Positions 33,679-40,781 of a stretch of DNA of 64,000 nucleotides are shown here, piece after piece (within the stretch, counting starts at the first letter, position 1; every line of letters begins with the position of its first letter). The DNA is from Clostridia bacterium (GTDB taxonomy: Bacteria > Bacillota_A > Clostridia > Christensenellales > Aristaeellaceae). The position numbers were made by a program, and so were the translations under genes. The DNA lies in contig JAFQEB010000009.1 in the NCBI GenBank assembly GCA_017399225.1, positions 25,852 through 89,851 on the forward strand, written 5' to 3'. Under the pieces are notes generated by a model. It was given only the letters and a program-made list of their open reading frames with translations, searched no databases and was not told the origin of the DNA.

Positions 33679-33743
33679 TCCATAGCCATGTGTGTTTTCC
33701 TCAGTTTTTGCCCATTTTCCCACATTTTGCGGCAGAAGCTGGC

Positions 33744-34832
33744 TCACAGTCTGCCCGCTGGTTCAAACCAAGCGGGAGACTCAGGGAAGCAGGCGTCCAG
33801 CTCCGGCAGCTGTGTCCGTTCAAATTCCACAATAAATTCCATCATCTGTTCCAGCATTGCCTCCAGCTCTGTCTGTGAGGTTGGTGCAATGCTGGCAAAT
33901 CCCAGCGAATGACTGAAGCCAATCCCCTGGAAAGATATGCCTATTTCCGTTCGGGTATGCGACGGACCGGAATCTGCCGTAACAAAGAGCACGTTTCCCC
34001 GTTCCGTCCGTTTCTCCAAACCACATGTGCCGCCGACCCAAACCAGACTGTAGGTGTAGCCATGTCTCTTCGCCACCTTTTTCATCGCTGTCGCGAGAGA
34101 ATAATGGACCTCACGCAGGGTCTGCGCAAAATCTCCGGGCAGCCGCATCACAAAGAATCTCCGGCATTTTTCCAATATAGGCTGCGCCATCTGATTTTTT
34201 AGGGCAATATGCTGCTTCTCTGCCTCCGTCAACACGATTTTCAGCGTGGACTCCATGCGAACCTTTGGCAGCAGCTTCTGCATGGCTTTGCAGTAGCACG
34301 ATGCGTCCCGCAACTGCCCGTCCTGCAGCACGTCGATGGTCATGTCCAGCCACGCATTGCCAAAGACGCCGTCCCGGTGCAGAGTAATCCCGGAGCCACG
34401 CAACCGCCACACACTTGCTTTCGCCGGATTGCCATCCAGTATGTAGGGATCAGCGCTGCCGAAGAAGTCAACATCATAATAGCACAGCACTGCATCGCCG
34501 AAGCCATAAGAGCGATGGATCTTGCCCATCAACGGTAGCAGCAGCTCCTCCGGGAAGTCCTCACGCCCGCCAATGTTCGTCAGCGCGCATTCGAACAGAA
34601 GCGCCGAAGTCGTCGGCAAAAGCTGGCATTCCCCGATCTCCGGGCAATCCTTCCGCAGGCGATTGAAAGCCTTCGGGCAAGCTTCCAGCTCGTGCACAAG
34701 ATCTGAAAAGTGGTACAGAAACCGCCGGTAGGTCAGCCCGTTCTCTTCAAGGAAGCGATGAACGATCTCCGGCCACTGCGCAAAGCAAATCTTCGTTTTG
34801 ATATAAAACCGGTATTGCTGAATCACACGCAT
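33744..34832 (-). CDS. Orphan protein, 362 aa, unknown function
   Basis: I do not recognise this protein. The start is set at the ATG preceded by AGAGGTG (34832); the longer frame upstream is a shadow of the neighbouring protease gene. It is a soluble mixed alpha/beta protein with no signal peptide or membrane helix. Visible stretches are IVHRFLEENGLTYRRFLYHF, YYDVDFFGSADPYILDGNP, a basic middle, and a C-terminal segment with LVWVGGTCGLEKRTERGN and several Glu-rich helices (TELEAMLEQMMEFIVEFERT). Its codons look less GC-rich than those of its neighbours, and it has its own promoter; both hint at later acquisition. Confidence 0.7.
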   Translation of the reverse strand: MRVIQQYRFYIKTKICFAQWPEIVHRFLEENGLTYRRFLYHFSDLVHELEACPKAFNRLRKDCPEIGECQLLPTTSALLFECALTNIGGREDFPEELLLPLMGKIHRSYGFGDAVLCYYDVDFFGSADPYILDGNPAKASVWRLRGSGITLHRDGVFGNAWLDMTIDVLQDGQLRDASCYCKAMQKLLPKVRMESTLKIVLTEAEKQHIALKNQMAQPILEKCRRFFVMRLPGDFAQTLREVHYSLATAMKKVAKRHGYTYSLVWVGGTCGLEKRTERGNVLFVTADSGPSHTRTEIGISFQGIGFSHSLGFASIAPTSQTELEAMLEQMMEFIVEFERTQLPELDACFPESPAWFEPAGRL

Positions 34833-34858
34833 GGGAACACACCTCTTTCCTTGCTCCC

Positions 34859-34887
34859 ATAATACACCATAATGCCTGTGAAAGCAA
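34859..34887 (-). promoter_or_regulatory. Promoter of the orphan gene
   Basis: TTGCTT (34882-34887) and TATTAT (34859-34864) on the minus strand with a 17-base spacer, 27 bases upstream of the ATG. Confidence 0.65.
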
Positions 34888-34894
34888 CCTCGGC

Positions 34895-35776
34895 TCACTT
34901 CATCGCATCGATACACCTCATCTGCGGCCTCTCCAGATAGCAAGCGATCAGCCTCTCCTCCGTCAGGACCCCAAGAGGCCGCAGCGTCCCCTGCTCCATC
35001 AGGCATAGCTCCGTCAGCGCGCGGGGCGCAAGGAGCCGCACCGCCCGGTGCAGCGGCGTCCCGGCCAGCACGGCAATGCGTCGTAAAGGCACGTGTCCCC
35101 GGGATTCCAGCAGGAGCTTGCGGGCCATCAGCCTTTGCAGCTCGCTGAGGGCCTGTGTGGTGGTCGCCAGGGATGCGCTGTACATCAGGAAGCAGCCCGC
35201 CGCCGCCAGCGACCAGTTCCAGCCGCCCGTCCGCCAGGCCAGCCACACGCTGCCGCCTATGGCCGATATGCCCAGGAGCGTGCCCGTCGTCCGCAGGACG
35301 CGACGCACGTTCTCCCCCCGAAGGCAGCACCCCAGCAGCAGCGACAGCAATCGCCCGCCGTCAAGGGGCAGCGCCGGCAGCAGATTCACCGCGAGGATGG
35401 CTGCATTGGCCAGAAACAGCCGCTTTCCCAGGCTGTGCGGCAGCCAGCCCCAGGCCGTCAGCCGGATGGACAGCCAGGCGAGCAAGGCGGTCATTGCAGG
35501 GCCTGCCGCCAGCATGATCACGCGGCGCAGGGGCGGCAGCCGCTCCTCATCCTCCAGGCGCATCACTGCCCCCAGCGGAGTCAGCTCCAGTTCATACGGC
35601 GGCTGCCCCATCGCTGCTGCGGCTGCGGCATGGGCGCACTCATGGAGCATGATGGAGATCAGGCCTGTCAGCAGCATGGAGGCCGTCCCCGTCAGCAGCG
35701 CATAGCCTGCAAACAGCAGCGTTCCCATATGCAGGAACACATCCGTCTGCCCGATGGTCATCAGCCGTCTTCTCAT
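34895..35776 (-). CDS. spoIVFB: Site-2 metalloprotease, SpoIVFB-like (M50)
   Basis: A 293-residue intramembrane zinc protease. The metal motif is HECAH (H-E-x-x-H) in SIMLHECAHAAAAAAMG, and the third ligand lies in NLLPALPLDGGRLL (the N/L-P-x-D-G motif). About five hydrophobic helices precede a C-terminal CBS-like tail. In Bacillus, SpoIVFB cleaves pro-sigma-K in the mother cell; the adjacent SpoIVFA-like gene supports the same role here, although no sigK gene is in the window. It overlaps that gene by 4 bases. Confidence 0.85.
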   Translation of the reverse strand: MRRRLMTIGQTDVFLHMGTLLFAGYALLTGTASMLLTGLISIMLHECAHAAAAAAMGQPPYELELTPLGAVMRLEDEERLPPLRRVIMLAAGPAMTALLAWLSIRLTAWGWLPHSLGKRLFLANAAILAVNLLPALPLDGGRLLSLLLGCCLRGENVRRVLRTTGTLLGISAIGGSVWLAWRTGGWNWSLAAAGCFLMYSASLATTTQALSELQRLMARKLLLESRGHVPLRRIAVLAGTPLHRAVRLLAPRALTELCLMEQGTLRPLGVLTEERLIACYLERPQMRCIDAMK

Positions 35777-36465
35777 ACGCCGCCAAGATACAGCGCTGGA
35801 TCGATGCTCAGACCGTCCCGCCGCACCTCGAAGACGCAGTCCGCGCCGGTCATCAGCGTGCCGATGGGCTCCCCTGCCGTGACTGCGTCGCCCAGGGTGA
35901 CGCTGACCGTTTCAAGATTCCCGTACAGGCAGGACAAGCCGTCGCTCCCCATCACCTGCACCAGCCGCTCGTCTCCATTGCCGTGATACACGCCGATCAC
36001 CTCGCCCGGCGCCGCGGCGGTCACGCTTCTGCCGTTGCTGCGCCAGGACATGTAGGGCTCTGCCTCAGACCAGGCATGTACCACCACCCCTCCGCTGACC
36101 GGCAGCGACAGGGCCTCCGCGTCGTTTTCCCCGAAGACCAGCGTAGCCTCCGGAAACAGGGAGCTGACAAAGGACAGCCGCCCAAGCTGATCGTCCAGGA
36201 GGGAATCATCCGTGGCGGCGGCCAGCACCGCATCCGTGGCAGCGCTGAGCTCCGGCAGTGCACCGGAACGCAGCGTCACCGCAAACAGCACCAGACAGGC
36301 TGCGACCCCCATGTTGCGCAGGAGCGTATCGCTGCCCCGCGTTTTCTCCCGTTCCTTCCAGACGATGCCTTCCGCCTGTTTTCCTTCTTCACAGCACGCT
36401 TCCGGGGACAAGCGGCGCTTCCGCACCCTCATCTGCCCAACCTGAGTACGCTCCATTTCTGCCAT
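35773..36465 (-). CDS. spoIVFA: SpoIVFA-like membrane protein with degenerate M23/LytM domain
   Basis: A 230-residue protein with a basic cytoplasmic N terminus, one transmembrane helix (MGVAACLVLFAVTLRSGAL, ~53-71) and an extracytoplasmic C-terminal LytM fold (VTAAAPGEVIGVYHGNGDER then CLYGNLETVSVTLGDAVTAG). The zinc-binding H-x-x-x-D and H-x-H positions are replaced (for example VFEVRRDG at the end), so it should not be an active peptidase. SpoIVFA is a regulator/scaffold for SpoIVFB and also has such a domain. The ATG at 36465 has AAGGTG 7 bases upstream, inside a terminator hairpin. Confidence 0.7.
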   Translation of the reverse strand: MAEMERTQVGQMRVRKRRLSPEACCEEGKQAEGIVWKEREKTRGSDTLLRNMGVAACLVLFAVTLRSGALPELSAATDAVLAAATDDSLLDDQLGRLSFVSSLFPEATLVFGENDAEALSLPVSGGVVVHAWSEAEPYMSWRSNGRSVTAAAPGEVIGVYHGNGDERLVQVMGSDGLSCLYGNLETVSVTLGDAVTAGEPIGTLMTGADCVFEVRRDGLSIDPALYLGGV

Positions 36466-36512
36466 CAAAAATCACCTTCCCTGGGCAAAGCCTATGCCTG
36501 GAAAGGTGATTT
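36466..36512 (-). terminator. Terminator/attenuator overlapping the spoIVFA-like ribosome site
   Basis: On the minus strand, AAATCACCTT / AAGGTGATTT forms a 10-bp stem followed by TTTTG directly before ATG. The AAGGTG ribosome site is the 3' arm, so folding would both end transcription and hide the start. Confidence 0.65.
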
Positions 36513-36527
36513 GATGTTATTCGTTTC

Positions 36528-37778
36528 TTACAGCGTCAGCGCACCCTGATCCACCATGCGCTGCAGGGCCTGGGCCATCGCGATGCGACCGTGGGCGTAG
36601 GTCAGGCCGCCCTGCATGTAGGCGGTGAAGGGCTCGCGCATGGGGGCGTCGGCGGAGAGCTCAACGGACGCGCCGGCCACGAAGGTACCGGCCGCCATGA
36701 CGACGGGATCGTTGTAGCCAGGCATGTCCCAGGGCTCCGGGAGAGCCATCGAGTCGATGGGCGAGGCCATCTGAATACCCTGGCAGAAGGCGACCAGGCG
36801 CTCCGGGGTGCGCATCTGAATGGCCTGGATGATGTCGGCGCGGGGAGCGTCGGACGGGGGCGTGGTGGTCATGCCCAGCTCCTCGAAGATGCGGGCGGCC
36901 AGGCAGGCCGTCTTGATGGCCTGGGCCACGGTGTGGGGCGCCATGAACAGGCCCTGGTAGAAGGGCTGGTAGCTGGCGGCGTAAGAACCGACTTCCAGTC
37001 CGATTCCGGGGGCGGTCAGGCGGTAGGAGATTCGCTCGATGGCGTCCTGCTTGCCCACGATGTAGCCGCCGGTGGGCGCGATGCCGCCGCCGGGATTCTT
37101 GATCAGGCTGCCGACGCAAACGTCCGCGCCGTAGTGGCTGGGCTCCTTTTCGCAGACGAACTCGCCGTAGCAGTTGTCCACCATCAGGCGGACGCCGGGG
37201 TGCTTGCGGTGCAGCATGTCGGCCAGGTCGACGAATTCCTCCGGCATCAACGAGGGGCGCCAGGCATATCCGCGGCTGCGCTGGGCGATGACCAGCTTCG
37301 TGTTGGGCCCAATGGCCGCGTCCACCGCATCCACGTCGATGCGGCCGTCGGCAGTCAGGTCGACCTGATTGTAGGTGACCCCCATCTCCTTCAGACTGCC
37401 CACGGGAGCCGGACCTTCGCCCCAGCCGATGATGTTTTCCAGAGTGTCGTAGGGCATACCGGTGGCAGAAAGGATCTCGTCGCCGGGCAGGGTCAGCCCG
37501 AAGAGGCACAGGCTGATGGCATGGGTGCCGCTGACGATCTGCGGGCGGACGATGGCCGCCTCGGTGCCGAAGAGGTCAGCATAAATACGCTCCAGGGTAT
37601 CACGGCCCACGTCGTCGTAGCCGTAGCCGGTAGTGGGGGCGAAGTGGCGGTAGGCGACCATGTGCTCCTGGAATGCCTTCAAAATGCGGCGGGTGCCGTG
37701 CTCCTCGATGGCGTCGATACGGGCAAACTGCTCCTTCAGCCCAGCTTCAGCATGGGCGATGCGTTCCTGTATGGTCAT
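36528..37778 (-). CDS. ynbB: YnbB-like PLP-dependent lyase (methionine gamma-lyase/aluminium-resistance family)
   Basis: A 416-residue fold-type I PLP enzyme. The N-terminal FAPTTGYGYDDVGRDTLERI is family-specific; IVSGTHAISLCLFGLTLPGD contributes to the cofactor phosphate site; the Schiff-base lysine lies in SLIKNPGGGIAPTGGYI. Members are called aluminium resistance proteins or cystathionine/methionine gamma-lyase-like, but the natural substrate is not established. In B. subtilis ynbB lies downstream of miaA, as here; hfq and ynbA are missing between them. It overlaps miaA by 4 bases. Confidence 0.88.
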   Translation of the reverse strand: MTIQERIAHAEAGLKEQFARIDAIEEHGTRRILKAFQEHMVAYRHFAPTTGYGYDDVGRDTLERIYADLFGTEAAIVRPQIVSGTHAISLCLFGLTLPGDEILSATGMPYDTLENIIGWGEGPAPVGSLKEMGVTYNQVDLTADGRIDVDAVDAAIGPNTKLVIAQRSRGYAWRPSLMPEEFVDLADMLHRKHPGVRLMVDNCYGEFVCEKEPSHYGADVCVGSLIKNPGGGIAPTGGYIVGKQDAIERISYRLTAPGIGLEVGSYAASYQPFYQGLFMAPHTVAQAIKTACLAARIFEELGMTTTPPSDAPRADIIQAIQMRTPERLVAFCQGIQMASPIDSMALPEPWDMPGYNDPVVMAAGTFVAGASVELSADAPMREPFTAYMQGGLTYAHGRIAMAQALQRMVDQGALTL

Positions 37779-38725
37779 GCTTCTTCTCCTTTTGTGGCGT
37801 CGCCGACGCCGTGTACATACCAGTTTTCGAGGGTTTCGTAGGCGTCGGGGGCCAGGGCGTTCACCCAGAGGACGTTCTCCTCCCGGCGCATCCAGGTCAG
37901 CTGGCGCTTGGCATAGTGGCGGGTGTTCAGCTTGAGGAGGTAGTCGGTCTCCTCAAAGGTCGCTTCGCCGCGGACGTAGGGCACCAGCTCCTTGTAGCCG
38001 ATGGCCTTCATGGCCTGGGCGTCGGCGGGGACGCCGCTGCCCAGGAGGCCGCGGACTTCGTCTGCCAGGCCGCCGGCAAACATCATGTCGATGCGCTTTT
38101 CCACCCGCTGGTAAAGGATGGCGCGATCCATGGTCAGGGTGGCGACGCGGTATTCATACCGACTTTCAGTCTGTATTTGTGGCTGCTGCGAGAAAGGAAC
38201 GCCGGTCAGGCGGTAAACCTCCAGCGCGCGGATGACGCGGCGGGCGTCATTGACATGCAGGCGCTCGGCGGTGGCGAGATCGCACTTTTCCAGCATGTCG
38301 TGGAGGCGCTGCTTGCCGCCCTCCCGGGCAGCGAGGGCCTCCAGTTCGGCGCGGATGGCGTCGTCCGCAGCGACGTCGCCCATGGCCATCGGGTGGCGCA
38401 GGGCCCGCAGGTACAGGCCCGTGCCGCCGACCAGGAGGGCGCGCTTGCCCCGGGCGTGGATGGCCGCGATGCAGTCCTCCGCCATCTCCTGATAACGGGC
38501 GACAGAGAAGCTTTCGTCCGGGTCGGCCACGTCGATCATGTGGTGCGGGACGCCCTCCATCTCCTCGGGCATGGGCTTGGCGGTGCCGATGTTCATGCGG
38601 CGGTAGATCTGCATGGAGTCCATGCAGACGATCTCGCAGTCATGGGCCTTGGCCAGCCGGATCGAAAGGGCCGTTTTGCCGCTGGCCGTGGGGCCGGTCA
38701 GCACCCAGCAGGTATTCTTGTCCAT
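37775..38725 (-). CDS. miaA: tRNA dimethylallyltransferase
   Basis: A 316-residue enzyme attaching the dimethylallyl group to A37 of tRNAs reading UNN codons. P-loop LTGPTASGKTALS, the catalytic Asp in VCMDSMQIYRRMNIGTAKP, and GGTGLYLRAL are all typical. The product is the substrate of MiaB, encoded in the same run. The start is uncertain by two codons (GTG at 38731 or ATG at 38725), because GAGGTG overlaps the region. It lies 7 bases after mutL. Confidence 0.95.
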   Translation of the reverse strand: MDKNTCWVLTGPTASGKTALSIRLAKAHDCEIVCMDSMQIYRRMNIGTAKPMPEEMEGVPHHMIDVADPDESFSVARYQEMAEDCIAAIHARGKRALLVGGTGLYLRALRHPMAMGDVAADDAIRAELEALAAREGGKQRLHDMLEKCDLATAERLHVNDARRVIRALEVYRLTGVPFSQQPQIQTESRYEYRVATLTMDRAILYQRVEKRIDMMFAGGLADEVRGLLGSGVPADAQAMKAIGYKELVPYVRGEATFEETDYLLKLNTRHYAKRQLTWMRREENVLWVNALAPDAYETLENWYVHGVGDATKGEEA

Positions 38726-38732
38726 GGGCACC

Positions 38733-40721
38733 TCACTGCAAACGGCGGAAGCGCCGATCCAGATCGCTGCGGGTCAGGGCGACGATCAGCGGCGTGCCGC
38801 GGGGGCTGGTGGGGGTGATCTTCTCATCCACCATGCGGCTGACCAGCTCCCGCAGGTCGCTTTCGCTCAGACGCTCCCCGGGCTTGACGGCCTTCTTGCA
38901 GGCCAGGGCCAGGATGCCGGCGCGGCGCTTCTCCAGGGAGATGACGCCCCGCTCCCCTTCCAGCTGATCGATGATCTCGCGCAGGAGCTCGCCTGCCTGG
39001 GGCTGGCCGAGGATCATCGGGATGGAGCGGATGGAGACCTCCGTCTCGCCGAAGGAATCAATAGACAGACCGAGAGTCTGTAGCATAGATCGGTGCTCCT
39101 CCAGCTGCTGCTGTTCCCGGCGCGTCACAGGGACGATCATGGGGATGAGCAGCTCCTGCCCGCATTGGCGGGTGTCGAGGGCTTTCATCATGCGATCAAA
39201 GAGCAAGCGCTCATGCACGCCATGCTGGTCGATCAGCAGCAGGCTGTCCTCATATTCAACGACGATGTAGCTGCCGAAGGCCGTACCCATGATGCGCAGG
39301 GGCTTGGGCGCGTCAGGCAGGAAGGTCTCCTGCTGCTGGGGGCGCTGCACAGGAGGCGGCGGAACGACGCTGCGCTGATAGGCCGGCATGGCCGTCGTCT
39401 GGCGGAGGACCGGTGTGACGGGCTTCAGCTCCGTCAGCTGCCTGAGCGCCGGACGCTGCACAGGCACAGGCTTTTCCTGCACGGGAGCCGCAGGTACGCT
39501 GGGAGCAGTTTTACTCTCCGCAGGGCGCCTTTCCTGCACTGCAGGCACCGGGACAGGTTGTTCCAGCTTCTGGATGGGGGGAACAACTGGCGTCTTAACC
39601 AGCTTTTCCTGGGCCGGTACAGGGGACGCAGGCGCTACGGACACAACCGTTTCCTGCCGGGCCACCGTGACCGGCGTATGGAGCGGCCTGTCCGTCGTGA
39701 GCTGCAGGATCTCCGGCTGCTCCAGTACGCTCTTGTCCGTCAGGGCGTCGCGGATGATGCTTTCCACGGCTTCGGCAACCGCCTGCTCATTCTGGAAGCG
39801 CACCTCCAGCTTGTTAGGATGCACGTTGACGTCCACATTTTCGTAGGGCATGGTCAGGTGCAGCACACAGGTGGGATATTTGCCCGCTGTGACGCGCTCC
39901 CGGCAGGCGGCCTCGAGGGCCAAAGAGAGTATGCCGCTGCGCATGTAGCGGCCGTTGATGAAGAAGCTTTGGTGGCCACGGCTGGCGCGGCCGGACTCCC
40001 CTACGCCCACAAAGCCTTTGAGCATCACGCCGGACTGGTGACCATCCACCTCCCGCATGGAGCGCAGCAGCTCACGCCCATAAATGCTGAACACGGCGCT
40101 GGAGAGCTTGCCGTCGCCGGCGGAATGGTAGAGGGTCTTTCCCTGGCTGATGTAGCGGAAGCTGACGTCCGGCCTTGACAGGATGAGACGCATCATCAGG
40201 TCGGAGACGTAGCCGGCCTCCGTGGCAGGTTTCTTCAGGAACTTCAGGCGCACAGGGGTGTTGTAGAACAGGTCGCGCACGACGAAGGTAGTACCCTCCG
40301 GGCAGGCGGCCTCCTCGATGGATTCGATCCTTCCGCCCCGGTTGACGACCTTCACGCCGCTGACGTCCGCCCTGGTACGGGTGGTGCAGGTGACATGGGC
40401 CACCGCCGCAATGGATGCCAGCGCCTCCCCTCGGAAGCCGAGGGTCTGGATGGCGAACAGGTCGTCCGTTCGGGTGATCTTCGAGGTGGCGTGGCGCTCA
40501 AAGGCCATGCGGATCTCGCTTTGTGGGATGCCGCTGCCGTTGTCCGTCACGCGCAGGTAGCTGATGCCGCCGTCGCGGATCTCCACCGTGATGGCGGTCG
40601 CGCCCGCATCCAGGCTGTTTTCCACCATTTCCTTGATGGCCGCCGATGGCCGCTCGACCACCTCGCCCGCTGCGATCTTGCCGATGACCTCATCCGACAG
40701 CAGCCGTATCTTTCCAGCCAT
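38733..40721 (-). CDS. mutL: DNA mismatch repair protein MutL with altered endonuclease motifs
   Basis: A 662-residue MutL. The N-terminal GHKL ATPase is complete: MVENSLDAGA, DNGSGIP, ATSKI and GFRGEALASI. A Pro/Val/Gln-rich linker (~350-460) leads to the C-terminal dimer domain. In that domain DQHGVHERLLFD departs from DQHA(x)2E(x)4E in its last acid, ACKKAVKPG stands for the ACR motif, and the zinc motif CPHGRP reads SPRGTP. The Cys and His ligands are therefore lost. ATP-dependent coupling to MutS should persist, but nicking activity is doubtful. CGGAGG precedes the ATG; mutS is 60 bases upstream. Confidence 0.94.
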   Translation of the reverse strand: MAGKIRLLSDEVIGKIAAGEVVERPSAAIKEMVENSLDAGATAITVEIRDGGISYLRVTDNGSGIPQSEIRMAFERHATSKITRTDDLFAIQTLGFRGEALASIAAVAHVTCTTRTRADVSGVKVVNRGGRIESIEEAACPEGTTFVVRDLFYNTPVRLKFLKKPATEAGYVSDLMMRLILSRPDVSFRYISQGKTLYHSAGDGKLSSAVFSIYGRELLRSMREVDGHQSGVMLKGFVGVGESGRASRGHQSFFINGRYMRSGILSLALEAACRERVTAGKYPTCVLHLTMPYENVDVNVHPNKLEVRFQNEQAVAEAVESIIRDALTDKSVLEQPEILQLTTDRPLHTPVTVARQETVVSVAPASPVPAQEKLVKTPVVPPIQKLEQPVPVPAVQERRPAESKTAPSVPAAPVQEKPVPVQRPALRQLTELKPVTPVLRQTTAMPAYQRSVVPPPPVQRPQQQETFLPDAPKPLRIMGTAFGSYIVVEYEDSLLLIDQHGVHERLLFDRMMKALDTRQCGQELLIPMIVPVTRREQQQLEEHRSMLQTLGLSIDSFGETEVSIRSIPMILGQPQAGELLREIIDQLEGERGVISLEKRRAGILALACKKAVKPGERLSESDLRELVSRMVDEKITPTSPRGTPLIVALTRSDLDRRFRRLQ

Positions 40722-40781
40722 GTTTCCTCCGAATTCAGACCGATAGTCTGCTTTATGCACATCAGACTTCCGGTCGGTTTC

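Noticed and set aside
34833..35330. N-terminal extension of the orphan gene frame
   Set aside because: It is in another frame of the SpoIVFB-like gene and lies upstream of a good ribosome site and promoter for the shorter gene.
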